Assembly (NCBI GenBank): GCA_013396915.1
Contig: VWZL01000351.1
Span: forward strand, 124,001 to 188,000
Origin: Stercorarius parasiticus
Lineage: Eukaryota > Chordata > Aves > Charadriiformes > Stercorariidae
Direction of reading: 5' to 3'
DNA length: 64,000 nucleotides
This document shows, piece by piece, positions 12,779 through 25,036 of the stretch. The position numbers and the translations under genes were made by a program. Every line of letters starts with the position of its first letter. The stretch's first letter is position 1. The notes beneath the pieces were generated by a model, which saw only the letters and a program-made list of their open reading frames with translations, was not told the origin of the DNA and ran no database searches.

Positions 12779-12873
12779 CTTTACAACACATCTGTCCACC
12801 ATGGAATCCAGCCACTCGATGTATGACTCAATGGGGGACTGCTCCTCCAGAAGGTGATCAAACTCCTGATATA
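12779..12873 (-). CDS. RFX4: RFX4 coding exon (probable exon 12): dimerisation region
   Basis: This 95-nt exon completes a Leu codon and encodes 31 residues (about 381-411), [20 protein letters not shown] then [11 protein letters not shown]. The acceptor is tctgccag, with a good pyrimidine tract. The donor is gttggt, a weak match, while a much better gtaagc begins only four bases later. Only the proximal site keeps the frame into the next exon (VVK followed by VAAKRQ). A Ser replaces the Thr I recall in the mammalian LD(T/S)MVD. Confidence 0.96.
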
Positions 12874-15800
12874 CTGGCAGACAAAGGAAAAATAGCCCAC
12901 CTTAGTATTTGGATACCATTTTGAAAAAAAGAGAAACAAATCACAAAAAGCCACCAATAACATCACAACTTTTCTGTGGTTTTTATAACAGATTGCTTAG
13001 CTATGACAAATATATCTTTCCTGGTGTTGACCCAGTAAGTTTGCTTGGTCTCTTATCTTATTTCTAGTGAAAGTGATGGAGTCATTGGAAGTGCTAATGT
13101 AAGCAAATCAGAACCAATTGTTTAAAATTAACCTTTAGATTTAAGATTCAGCTGTCTAGTGTGCCCGGAAGTGAAACTCTCTACGAAGAGTGTGAAGCTA
13201 GGCCTTGACCCTGGTGATGAAAAAAGGTCATGCATGAAATTAGTTTAGAAATGCATAAAGAATCTTCCAAGCACCAAGTGGATGACTATTGTTGATAGGG
13301 CTCTCATCTGTATAATGCTTCAGTTGCAAAAACATGATTTAACTGATGCAAATCATCTGTTTGCAATGCCAGACACACACACAAAGAATTTCCATAAACT
13401 TCTGCTTCTTCAAAACAAATTGCTACCAATGCACAAATGCTGTACTGAATTCATCAAGAAGAGTTTCCAAAAGCAACCCGAATACTTTTTAACCTCTCCC
13501 AAGTACACATATTCATATTTTAATACAGAAAGTAAAAACATTCAAGACATTCAACTGCAGCTCTTAAATAAACTACAGACTTGCAGTTTTATGAGAATCA
13601 ATGACCAGAAGACAAAGAATCATGCACTTTGACACCTTAAGAAACTGTTCTTCAACTCAGCTAAAATAAAAGGCCCAGTAAATCAAGAAAGATACTTTCT
13701 ACCTGCTGTGTTACAGGATGATCTCAATGTGCTATGCATTTCCATTTTTGCTTAACTATAAACAACAGGAGGAAGGAATTTCCCACCATAGGAAAGACAG
13801 TGAGGGAGGTGGCGGCGGCAAAGCTTAGAGATGGTGGCTAGAGAAGTGAGCCAGAGAGGCTACCCGAGAATAACGCAAAGAAAAAGCTCCCTGGTCTCTA
13901 AGTTGGATCAGCAAGATGAGCAGGAATGCATTTGCTTCACACCTGACTTTAACTTTGTTTAACTGAGACTTGCAAAGGCTGGATGGTCAGAAACATTAGC
14001 TGGGGAAGAAGGAAAATAATGACGTCTGGGCTACCCTTGTCTTATTTCATTGAATGGGCAACCTCTCTGTATTCAGAACAGGATCACAGAGAAATCTAAA
14101 TGTTGTCTCCTTACCTGAGTATTTGGCTGGACAAAAACTGCCTGATACAACAGATGAAGTAATTCATATGCTGTGCAAAGAGGGGAGCAAGAGTGGAAAA
14201 ACAAATCAGTTCCCTGCTTTGCTGTTGGAGCAATGCAACTGTGTACGACAACTTATTTGAGAAAAGTAACTGTTTAGTCTTTAGTGACTATTAAAAATAC
14301 CTCAACAGGATCTGAGAAACAGGGAATAAAGAAGAAACCATTTCAGAGACAGCTACCATAGCAGAGCAGGAAAGAGCTTCTCTTATACCGACTGATTTTT
14401 CTCTGTTTCTCTCTAAGCTTGCTTATAGCCTTGTAAACCTTTTTTTCCAGTTACAGTAGCTGGAAATTGTAATTTCTTAGTTATTAATATCAAGAATGTG
14501 AAAGCATCCCTTAATTCCATGTCACATGAGTCATACGAGTGTGATCTTTGAAAAGATCTTTGGCCATATAGCGTAAACATCAAAGATTGGGGGGGGAGGG
14601 GGAAATATCTAAGTACTAGAATCTCTCTGTACATATCTGCATATCTCAGTGGAATCCCATCTCATCATTAACATTCCTATTAGGTTACCATTTCTGGGTA
14701 GTTGCTTATTGGACTATATGGGCCCAAAAGATGGAAAAACACGTGTTCAAATCCATTCGCATTCAGGAAAATTCCCTTTCATTTGATTACACTGAAGTTT
14801 GTATTTAAATAGTTAGCACATATACAAAAAGCTTTCCTAAACAGTAAGGAATATTTGAATGAGAGCCAAAACTGTTGCTGCTACTAGGGATTATAATTTT
14901 GAGAACTCTTTCTTTTTTGGCCAGTGTGAGGATGCTGGGTAGATATTGAAAACCAACAGGTGACACAAAGATGCACCCACCTTCTGGACTCCAGTCTCAC
15001 TATATGCTACCTCCCCTGCTGCCATGTGACGTTTCTGTTTCCTCAAAAGGGAAGAGGGCCATGTCAGGAAATGAATAAAGGATTAAGAAGGAGAGGAAAG
15101 AGTACTAAGCACCTCTTGCTGGAAAACAGAGCTAACGGAGAATGCAAGGCCCATCCCTAAACTGGAGGGAAGATTTCTAGCATTAACATGAGTGCCAAAG
15201 TCAACCTTGCAGGGTCCAGTGTACACGTGAAGGTGTCAACCCTCCTCTTTCCAGCCATTCACGGAAAGTTACCCTACCCTTGCAGAGCTCCCACAAGTGG
15301 TTGCCTGGGTTGCTCCCCATTAAGGCTGGTTCTGGATAAAAGATGAGTGGTCCTCCCCAGGAGAGAGATGGCAATGCAACAGGTGGGTTCACAGAGAAGT
15401 AAGATTATGAACGACGCTAAAGACGAAGCTGGTTACTTCTGGTGCCTCAGAGGGACAAACTCAGTGTGCTTCAAGCTACACCTAAGCTTACAACCACGCA
15501 CACTTGCTGGACAATGCAAGTTAAATTTTATATTTTCAAAATATCTTTGACTCTAAAACCAATTTGCCAACATCTCCAAAGTCACTTTTCAGTTCATGCC
15601 CTTCACTACACTAGGCAGAATCTACATTAGCCAATGAGCTTGCTCATTGCTTCTAGCTATTCATAAAAGTTATAGGTGAAAGCTCACCCCAACAAATTGC
15701 CTTTATGAAAACACTGTAAAATGAAGCTTTTTATAAATAAAAGTTTACAAGGGACTCCAATACACAGTCACTTTAGCATCAAAGCCATTCGAAAGACAAC

Positions 15801-16151
15801 TTTCCTGCAATTCTACAGCAGGAGAGACCAGAAATTACCAGATTCCATGGTTAACTCATAGATTTAGTTTGCTCAGCTTCATGGAAAAAATCCTCCTGAA
15901 TTTGGGTGCAAGTGTTGTGCCATTGGCTGTTCTGGATACTAGAAAGGAACTCGTTAATGGAAGAGTGTCCAGATCTATGCCTCAAAACATAGGACCTTGA
16001 CAGGGCTTTGCCTTACATTTTGATAAATGTGTCTATATTTGTCTTAAGCCTCCAAGAAAACCAATGGCTGTAAAAACAGTGTTACTTTCACTGAGCAATT
16101 TTTCCAGCAGGAAACAGTTCACCTGGCTTTATTTGAGGGTTCTGCTCTTAC
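12874..16151 (-). other. RFX4: RFX4 intron between probable exons 11 and 12
   Basis: A 3.3-kb intron. It holds a G-run at 14589-14602 (eight G, one A, five G). Several open frames of 60-116 codons occur by chance. No exon or interspersed repeat is recognised. Confidence 0.88.
14589..14602 (+). repeat. poly-G run
   Basis: Eight G, one A and five G in a row inside an intron. It is probably unstable in sequencing and replication. No functional reading is offered. Confidence 0.9.
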
Positions 16152-16296
16152 ATTGTATGATGAGCTTTCTGTGTTCCTCCCGTGAGTCCTCCATAGTATA
16201 GAGGGTTTGTTTGGTAATGCTATTCAGATCCACATTCCTCCAGTCCTCCAGCATTTGAAATGTGATGTCTGCACTGTGGATCACTGTTCTTGATGC
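16152..16296 (-). CDS. RFX4: RFX4 coding exon (probable exon 11): dimerisation region
   Basis: This 145-nt exon encodes 48 residues (about 332-379) and the first base of a Leu codon. It includes [39 protein letters not shown] and EEHRKLIIQ. The acceptor is ggattacag and the donor is gtaaga. The region forms helices of the RFX dimerisation domain used for homo- and heterodimers with RFX1-3. One difference from the mammalian protein as I remember it is Glu for Asp in DSR(D/E)EHRK, a conservative change. The acceptor has an unusually poor pyrimidine tract. Confidence 0.97.
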
Positions 16297-17826
16297 CTGT
16301 AATCCAATCCAATCTATTCATTAGTTCATGGTTTATTAGGTTAAAAAATAGGCTTTATCCCCTTTTACGCTTCCTTAGCTAGGCTCACTAACTTGATTCT
16401 CCTCATGGACCCCTACCCACCAGCCTGATGTCGTATGGATGTTACGGGGCCCTCTAACCACAGTGAATTCCCAAGTCATTTTGCCTACTTTAATCAACTG
16501 CAAGTATTTTGCTTGCACCCACCACAAACCCCGATGAGCAACCCTAATCTGGTGGTGCTGTTGCTAGACTCTTCAATCTCTGCTTTCGTTTAAAAGCAAA
16601 AAGCAACAAGAAAAATTAAGGCAAAACCAAACAAACCCCACTCAGGGTTGCACCCTCCCTTCTCCCAGATTATGAAGACTCTCATTCTTCCCTCATCCAC
16701 ATGACAAAGTTAAAGCTCATCTGCCTCTGCATCAGATCTGCTTCTTGGCTGGTTGAGACAAAGGTCTGCTGTTGATAAGGGCTGAGAGGAAAGGAAGTGA
16801 CACAAGGTCATGGTCATATAACATACACCAGATCTCTGTAAGTTAAGCAGAGATGATAACCCACACTAAGGTTATCAGTTTCCCCAAGGAAATGATGCAT
16901 TTGAAGAGTCTTTCACGTAAGTAAACTGTTTGATCCCAGAGATTTGATGCAGAAGGTTGTGGTCTCTCTATCTTGATTTCCTCTGAATCCCTATGGATCT
17001 CCAAAGTTCAGCGATGATTCACCATGTCTGGGGAAAGGTAGCACTGGCATATTTGCCTCCACCACTAAAATAATGGAGGAAGAAATCTACAAAGTAGTCC
17101 TTGCAGGAGTGTTTCTTTTTCCCCAGAGCTTCTTCATGTGGGCTTCAGCATTCACAGGGTTAACCTGGGGTGTTGGATACACCTTCCAAAAGTGGAGCTT
17201 TCAGCGTGACAGGGAAAACAAACTATTTGCTCCAATATGTGGGTGAAACGTTAATGAATTCAATGCAACCTTCCCCTTTTTATACTAAACATAATTGGGC
17301 CTTATGAATTTTTGATAGGTAGTTGTGATCTAAACTAACTGACGAAAAACAAAAACCTCAGGGAGTAGTTTTTATATTCACTTGCTATGGTTGCAGTGGT
17401 TTAACCATTTTGTTTTTTACTAATTTGCATTTGATTTATGATACACAATTAGACTGGGAATTTTTTTGTCAGGCAGATAGATAGAAATTTTTCTTGCTTT
17501 GCAATAGGCCTGATACAAACCACTCTGAAATCAAAGGAGTGCCGCTCATTTATTTCATGGAAATGAACTATCTCTTCATATCAAATAATAATTTTGTTGC
17601 ATAAAAGTTCCCTGCTGAATTTAATGACCAGGGGTTGCCAGTTGTCTAGAAAAGCATTTTTTGCTGATTACTTTTTGATTTTATAAAGGTGGTCACAATA
17701 AATATTGGAGACAAACTGCTAACATAATCTCTTCCTCTTTGGGTAAAGTCCAGCCTGCCAACTCACAAAATTATTTGAAAAATCAGTAAAAATGGCATTC
17801 AGAAAACTTGGGTAACAAATATTTAC
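16297..17826 (-). other. RFX4: RFX4 intron between probable exons 10 and 11
   Basis: A 1.5-kb intron. Its 3' end lacks a clear pyrimidine tract but has an aactaat branch-site-like motif about 25 bases before the acceptor. No other feature is recognised. Confidence 0.88.
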
Positions 17827-17885
17827 TTGGCAGAGATGATTTAGTGATGTCTGTCGCCGGAGTATTTGTGAGAATCTTCTGGACA
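17827..17885 (-). CDS. RFX4: RFX4 coding exon (probable exon 10): start of dimerisation region
   Basis: At 59 nt this is the shortest exon found. It completes a Leu codon and encodes SRRFSQILRRQTSLNHLCQ (about residues 313-331). The acceptor is ctgtag (TAG type) and the donor is gtaaat. The basic helix RRFSQILRRQTSLNHL marks the N-terminal border of the dimerisation region in RFX proteins. The exon is not visible as an isolated open frame and was identified from the protein gap between the neighbouring exons; phases match exactly on both sides. Confidence 0.95.
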
Positions 17886-19649
17886 CTACAGGAAAGAAGA
17901 GATAAATATTTACAAACTGCGCTAAATGAAGAAAATTATTTCTGAAAATACTAAATTAAAACAAGAACACAAAAAATAACATGCAGTCTCCTATATACAA
18001 TTGTGGCTACATGAACTTCATTCAAATAGCCCAGTTTTAACTTAGTTTAAACCTTGACCTCAAAACTTAAATCTGGATGCTCAATCAGTTTTACAGAGGC
18101 ATATTACAAGCAGTGATTTATAGATACTGTGAATAATGAGACGACAAGAGAAATGTAGAAGACAATGGAAGAGCTTCGCTTTTTGGCATAGCAAATTTTC
18201 TCTTGATACACAAAGGAACTGAAGACCAGAAAGAACTATTTAGTAGAAAGAAAAATGTTAGTGCAAGAATAAGGGGGCATAAAATAATGATAGCTACATT
18301 ATGTGTGGAAATTAGAAAAGGTCTTCATGCAAACAAGTTTTGGAAGAGTCTTCTGACTGGACTAGTAGGAGCTAAAATCAGTTTCAGGTACAATTTGATC
18401 AAAGTTTCTGAAAGAGATGTACTAACATGATATGGGGTAAGATGGCCCTGGAGGTACTTGCTAGTTGTCTGCTACTATTTTAGCTCTTTCGAAGCAATAT
18501 GGACCTTTTATCAAGGTATTTCCTATACTTGGATTTTAAAATGTTGTATTGTGCATCTTTTTTCTGTAATACGGGACTCAGGAACCGCAAACCTGACCGA
18601 GGCTTGCAGTTCATCCTGTTAGAACCTCCATTTGCACCACAAATTTTGATGAGGAGGAAACAATTGCAGAAGCAACAAAGGCTCACGTAAAAGGTAGGAT
18701 GCAATCAAGTTTTTCCTTATACTAAAATCACCAAAGACTTGTAGATCTATCCAAACAGGCCTTAGATGTGGTCACAGAGTGGGTTTTCCCTCTGTACTGT
18801 TCATAGAGGCAGTTAAAGAGTACAGATTGAGAATGACTAGAAAGTCTGTCTCTTTCTCTCTCCCTATAAGACTGGAAAAGATTTTGCTGTTGCAGATTCC
18901 CAATATTTTTGAACTGACAAAGATGTGATAAAGCGTATTCTCAGCTCTGACTTTGTGTAACTTTTAAAATAAATTAGTAAACAACAACAAAAAAGCTAAA
19001 ATGAGTTGTTCCGATTTACATTCTGACTGTTCTCAGTAAAATATACACCTAATTTTCCATGCTGATCAAAATAGTTAATCCTTCTCCTAAATTAGTTTTC
19101 TTTTTTTTTTTTCCTTTAACTTTGTGGTGTGGAATTTAGTGCTCATGAAAGGCAAAGAATTGAGAGCCGTGAAATAAAGCAGGCTTTATCAATAGGTGAT
19201 GTGCACTGCAGGCATCTACAAAGCATGTCTGAAAAGGACTAGTGCCCTTTCCTGTGGTGACAGGGTAATTTGATCTCCTTCATTTTTAACTCTGGCACTT
19301 TTTTGAGCAAGGGCCTCAAGCTGTATTCAAATTGTGCTAGCCTAAAGGTTTGTTTAATAATTTCCTTTGCCTAATATCATCCCTAATGTTTGCTTACTAT
19401 CAACAAAATTAATTTCTTATCAGAATCCACAAGAAAGGAAAAGCAATTATTCTCATTTTGAGCAGTGCCTCCTTTCACTAAATGAAATTGGTTCTCATGA
19501 ACAAGTGGAGACTGTAAGTGAATACAAGATTTATAATGCTGACAGTTTTTAATTCCTAAAAGAACAGTAGTCTCACTTCCAATTAATTTGTAATCAATAA
19601 ACAGTATATACATTCCAGGTTAACAGGAGAGAGCTTGGGCAATACATAC
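17886..19649 (-). other. RFX4: RFX4 intron between probable exons 9 and 10
   Basis: A 1.8-kb AT-rich intron with a T-tract at about 19099-19112. No coding exon, RNA gene or repeat family is recognised. Confidence 0.88.
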
Positions 19650-19750
19650 ATTCAAATTTGATATTTCGTAGGTTTTCTGGTAAATCATGGAGAGCTACTT
19701 TCAGCCACTCATCCAGTTGCTTTGCAAACTTTCGGATCACCTGCGTCAAA
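19650..19750 (-). CDS. RFX4: RFX4 coding exon (probable exon 9)
   Basis: This 101-nt exon completes a Ser codon, encodes 33 residues (about 279-311), [20 protein letters not shown] then [13 protein letters not shown], and ends with the first base of a Leu codon. The acceptor is gaaaagagaaatc-type read on the plus strand, that is cttttcag on the gene strand, and the donor is gtatgt. The FAKQLDEWL amphipathic helix belongs to the conserved C region preceding the dimerisation domain. The donor overlaps a second GT four bases further on (gtatgtat), but the proximal site is both stronger and the one that keeps the frame. Confidence 0.96.
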
Positions 19751-22126
19751 CTGAAAAGAGAAATCACTACATCACAACATGTTTACTCTGTGCTTTACAC
19801 TATAAAATCTGTGAATGTGTAAAGACTATGAGTCGGTTATTTACAACTCACTATTATGCAGAGTTGCTGACATATTTTGTTTTGTAGGCGTGAAGAAAAG
19901 CATTTCTGAACTTCTGAAAACATTTGCAGGAAAAGGAAAACATCACCATGTTCAAAACCTCACAAAGAATGAAAGTCTCTGTACTGCACTGCTTTGACAC
20001 TTACAAACAGCATTCTTAGCTTGAAATAAAGTCATTCCCACTCTGTACAAACATAAAAACATAAAATCACAACTGTTTAAAGAAGACAATAGATCAAGCT
20101 TTGGATTTCAGCTCAGCTGTGCCCACATTTATACAGATGTACGCAGGGATCTGCAAGTGAAGCAACAACCAACTATGCTGCAGGCTGAAGCCAGTGAATG
20201 GGTGATGATGGTGGGGAGGAATTTCCATGCCAAGCCCACACAGGTGGGGGAAGTCGGGCTGGAGCAGGACCTGCCTGTTTAGCTCTGCACAGGACAGGAA
20301 CTTTCCTAGACAAGTGAGATTTCTCTCTTCTCCTTTACTATGCTTTCCTGATAGCTCCATCATTTCCTGCTAAACTTGGTAGGCAGCTCATTCTGCCCTT
20401 CTTGGATTGCTCAGTATAAAATTATCATTTTCCAGGAAAAGTTTCAGGGTGTTGTGCAGGGGTCCTGAACAGTTGGCTCTGCCAGACTGAGCTGCACTGT
20501 GCCTGTAGCAATACTCAAAATACACAAATGAGAGAGAAAGATGCAAGGAACTTCCAGCCAGGCAGCTTTTTCTGTTTGTACTCCTAACAAACTGCACTGA
20601 GGACAGAGCTGGTAGAATGAACGTGACCATAGGCCTGCTCTGCTCCACACAGACACCTAACAAGACAGGGGATGGATGACAACTGCTGCACCCACTAAAA
20701 CATGGCCTTTCTGGACAGCCAACATTTGTTCCCAGGAAGTCCTTCAGAAGATTCTGGCTGAGTCAGCAAGATTTCCTTCAGGAGCTTCCATTGCAGTGAG
20801 ACCCTTCTTCACCCCCTCCAGTGCAGGCTATGGCTTAATAGCCACAATCTGGCCCTTTATATGCATTACAAAAGTCTATATTCACACTCAAGTCTCTCCT
20901 TATTTGCTATGAAAGAACTAAGCAGCTTGAGAAAAGGACTGCTGTTCTGTTTAATCCTTCCAATGAAATAGATTTGGGGGGGGTGAGGGGCAAAGCCTGT
21001 AAAAATGTACGTGTCTTATCAAGGAAAGACCATGCTTATAACAGGTTTCTTGTGGAAAATATACTTTGCCTGTACTTTAGCAGTCACACAGTGCACACAG
21101 GAGAGCAGAAAAACATCTTGAAAACATTTGCCGTAATTAGACCCACTTTAAAATCTTGAGGGCCAAATATACCACACCAATAATAAACTTCTAGAGCAAT
21201 ATTCTTAAGAAATGACTCAACCTCAGGAAAGCATCAAATAATACTAAAGGTGCACACATATATTTAGAAAAAGAGCTTCCTGATGTTTGTATTAGGAAAA
21301 TCAAAGGGTGAAACAGGTTGACTGCACTCAGTGATTAAACTTTTTGCTGTGAACTGCTGATCTCTGTCCTGCTTTGCCATATAAACAAGACTTCTTGGAC
21401 TCAGATGAGCTCCAGGTAGGAAGAGAATAGTTGAGATCTACCACACGGAATGGAAAAGTGAATTTAGCTTTGAAACAAAGGAGGTAAATACTTGTTAATA
21501 TTAATAAAATGATCCTAAAATAAGCATGCATCTGTTCTTCATAGGACAGTATTTAAATTAAACCAGTTTGTCCAAGATTTCACAAGTATGATCTTCATGT
21601 TTTATACTCCTGGCAAGCAGAATAACAATTGGGTTCCAACAGTGTAAACAGACAAATACTTAGGTTGCAGTGTGTGAATATGCATGTGAGCGTCTACAAA
21701 CAGAGCAGCCAGGCCAGCTCCTCTTGTCACTACAATTCAGAATAATGTTATGCTGATAGCCCAGACTAGCAGAAAAGCGACTGAAATTTTCAGAAGACAG
21801 TGTGGCACTCTGCAGCCTGCAGATTTCTGACACAACCTGAAAATTGGGACATGATTGTCAGCTTGATGTTAATAAACCAAGAAGAAGGTAGTATCCTTTA
21901 TCATGCAAAAAATAACAATTTTTTCACAATAGAAGTCTTGTTAAAATCTGAACATTTCTTCAGGAACATGTCAGCTCTTCAACTCCTTTGAATTGTCATT
22001 GTGATTTAAACTCAGGAAATACATGGAAGCAAGTACCTTTCTGGAGAACTGGTGCCATTCTTGAAGAAAAGACATATAACAGAGACAGCTGAGCTAAAAC
22101 TGGTCAGCGCTGCTAGCTATACTGAC
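19751..22126 (-). other. RFX4: RFX4 intron between probable exons 8 and 9
   Basis: A 2.4-kb intron containing a G-run cluster (20976-20990) and otherwise unremarkable AT-rich sequence. No coding exon or interspersed repeat is recognised. Confidence 0.88.
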
Positions 22127-22290
22127 CTGTCAGGTAATGCTTGTAGTACCGTCGGCATCAACACTCCAGAAATTGCTTTGTACAGAATTGAATCACAAAC
22201 TCCCACTATATTCACTACGGTCGAAGAACCCAATACCGGCAGCATATGAGGAGGCATCCCTTGCCAAAAGTGCAGAAGAAAACTTTGAAC
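22127..22290 (-). CDS. RFX4: RFX4 coding exon (probable exon 8): conserved B/C region
   Basis: This 164-nt exon encodes 54 residues plus two bases of a Ser codon (about residues 224-278). Key stretches are [39 protein letters not shown] and [13 protein letters not shown]. The FWQGMPPHM motif and the hydrophobic helix after it are hallmarks of the region that extends the RFX dimerisation surface. The acceptor is tgatttcag and the donor is gtcagt, which is a less common GT context. The recalled mammalian sequence matches at every position I can compare. On the plus strand, frames through this exon are open by chance and should not be taken as genes. Confidence 0.97.
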
Positions 22291-24125
22291 CTGAAATCAC
22301 AAGAAGAAGCAAAAGTGTTTAAGTGAAAATAATCAAAGGCCCCAAGTACCATTTTCCTTAAATGACCCTGCTAACATAGTATATGTTTCAGCCCGAGAGC
22401 TGGACTGATGGTGTACAACACAGGCAAGGCATATTCCTTAACTACACAGGCTTATATTGTAACGCAGCACACAATGGGATAATCAACCACAGGGCAAGAT
22501 GGCACTCTGAGTTGGTGACAAGGGTGTCTTTACATTACTACAGTAGACACAACCATGGGTACCACCATATTTTTACCTTCCATCAATGGCTGGTGAGTGT
22601 AACTCTTTGGCTTCCACATGTCAAACCTTTTTCTCTCTCTTTGCTCTCTGTCCCTGTATACAAAGGAATGCAATCTAGGGCTTGGTGGAGGGACAGAGAG
22701 GAGGATAGCACATGGCTAACAGGGGTCAACATACCATTTTCTGCCTTCATTTTGGAAAGAAACACTACGCTTTTGGATTTCTTCTTTCCTTCACTATGAA
22801 GGAATTAGAAGAAAGAATGGAGGAAGGCAAAAAAAAAAGAAAATGGGGAGGAGATTTCAGACACAGCAAAATATATCTCTGAAAACTTTCATTTAGGAAA
22901 TAAAGGTGTTACTAAGTGAATGGTATGATCAGTTCTAGAAGGGTCTGAACACCAGCATTCATAAGTGATAACCTTTTGCACACAATCTGTACCGAAATAA
23001 GTAACCACACCAGGTGCAAGTAAAAATATTTGCCATTTATATATTGTTGCTGCTCAGCCCCTTTGCCACCATTGATCCTGACAAACAGATTCCCTAACAA
23101 AATGTAACATCTCACTCTTAAGAAAGTGTTCTGAGGCATGTCCAGCAAAATTTCCTGAATATCTGTTACATATTTCTCTCACACGGAAACATCTAGACTT
23201 GGTACAGTGTCTTAAAAGAGCTTCAGCTTTAAACCAGAAGAGTGTGAGAATTAAACACTGAGAGGAAATAAAGCAAGGAATTTCTTGCCATTGTTCAGAA
23301 GACAGAATCAAAAGATCCATTTCCTTTGATTTTTCCCAGGACCTGGATGTCATATTTGAATCAGACCCTCAGCATCTCTATAGTCAGATTTGTTTTCCTG
23401 GACTAGAGGCCTTCTCCACGCGTAACATAAAACTGCTTGCATTCCAGTAACGTTTCATTTTTCAGCTCTAATTATAGAGCTGTCTGCATGCACTGCCATA
23501 AAACCCTCAGATTCACTCAGATATGCAGCAGGTACAAACCTTATCCATCTCTAATGGATTGCATCAATCACTGAGCAGTGTGTCCGTTCCTAGCTGCACT
23601 GCAGTACAACTGAGTAACTGGGGACTTCAGCTACAGCTTTCTGGGATGTCTGGGAGGCTGTAGGCCCCCCTACTGCCCTGCACCATTGTTAATAGACCAG
23701 AAGAGCCCAACATTTCGGCTGTGGCACCTGCTCTGGGTTTGTGCTGAACACTCAGAGGAATTCCTTCAAACAGAGCTCAGTCCCAATGCACAGCTTAGCA
23801 AAGCGGTGGTGGACACACTTCTTGAGTTGTAAGAACCGGCTTGTTCAACATCTTGTAAGGGGATATTGCTACCTTAATCCTGCTGGAGAATGATGAGACA
23901 AAAACATTCCCATTGCTTTTGTTCCTCTAACTCACACAGTGTTATAAGTGAGATTTAACGCTCTTGGTCACGTATTATGTACTCAAGTATAGCTATTGTT
24001 CATTATTCATGAAAAGGATCAGCCACCACAAAACCATAAGTTTGTAATATCACATTCGAAATAAGGTCTCAGATCCATTAATACCTTACTTATCATTAAG
24101 GTACAACTGTAGTTTCCAACCATAC
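22291..24125 (-). other. RFX4: RFX4 intron between probable exons 7 and 8
   Basis: A 1.8-kb intron. An A/G-rich stretch lies at about 22790-22850. Open frames on both strands (the longest is 138 codons, 22383-22799 plus) match nothing I know. No repeat element is recognised. Confidence 0.88.
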
Positions 24126-24203
24126 CTCATCAAAGTTTGCTCTTATTACAGTGTCTAGTATCCTCTGACAGTGAGTTCTATACATCATAATAAAGGTAGA
24201 AAC
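24126..24203 (-). CDS. RFX4: RFX4 coding exon (probable exon 7): start of the conserved middle region
   Basis: This 78-nt exon encodes exactly 26 residues (about 198-223), [18 protein letters not shown] followed by VIRANFDE. The acceptor is ttttcag and the donor is gtatgg. It opens the conserved region between the DNA-binding and dimerisation domains of RFX proteins (the B/C regions), whose [12 protein letters not shown] motif is shared within the family. It is phase 0 on both sides, so it can be skipped without a frameshift. It is too short to be seen as an isolated open frame and was placed from homology plus splice phase. Confidence 0.96.
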
Positions 24204-25036
24204 CTGAAAAAAGAATGAGAGGGAAACACACAAAAGATCATTCTACTTAAGAAATCCACTTTTAAAACTATCAGAATATAGAGCACAAAAAAGTAAGTTT
24301 TTTCTTATCTTACCTATATACAATTGCAAAAATAATGAAATTGGTTAGAGTCTAGTTAGATTGGCTTTAAGATGAGTTTTCTTCTTAAAAGTAAATTCTC
24401 CCTTTGAATTCATGGATTTTTCTATGTCAATGGGGATTCTTCAAACGTAAGAGGAGCAAAAAGCCTCAGTGAGATCAAAGACGAGAATGTGGCCCTAATT
24501 AGGACATAAAGAACTATAAAACCCTATTCTTTTGTCCACTTTACATTGATACTACACATGCGAATAGCGTCAGAAAACTAGCAAGCTCAGCCAAGAGCAG
24601 CCAGAGCACTTTTGTCACATGTGCAGATAGGATTCTCTTAATTTCTAGTCTAGAAGGATAAGAAGCGCACTAAGTCCCTCTCTGCTCAAGAAAGCATCAG
24701 AACTGTTTTTCAGTTTGCTATCAAATGTGTTTGTAGACTAACGAGCTATAACATATTGCAAAAACAGTTACCCTCAAACTTCACCTGCCATACATAATGT
24801 AACTTCAAAAAAAGTGTGCCCGGGCTTTAGAAATATTGTACAGCTGATAGTGTCAGCTGACAATTTTAAGGGAAGTTAGTTCTTCCTATTATATGAAGTA
24901 ATTAAGTCCCCCAGAAATAAAGTCAAAGCATTATTAAACTTACCCTAATCCAAAGTCATTCTATTTTAGATAAAGCTTTCATCCAGAGAAGGGAAAAAAC
25001 CCAAGACAAGCCAAGAAAAGATTTCCAAAGTGTTAC
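24204..25036 (-). other. RFX4: RFX4 intron between probable exons 6 and 7
   Basis: An 833-bp intron with no recognised element. The frame of exon 6 continues for about 27 codons into it before a stop, so retention would truncate the protein after the DNA-binding domain. Confidence 0.9.

Noticed and set aside
22383..22799. 138-codon plus-strand open frame next to exon 8
   Set aside because: No homology recognised; it lies in intron sequence and ends in a T/C-rich stretch.
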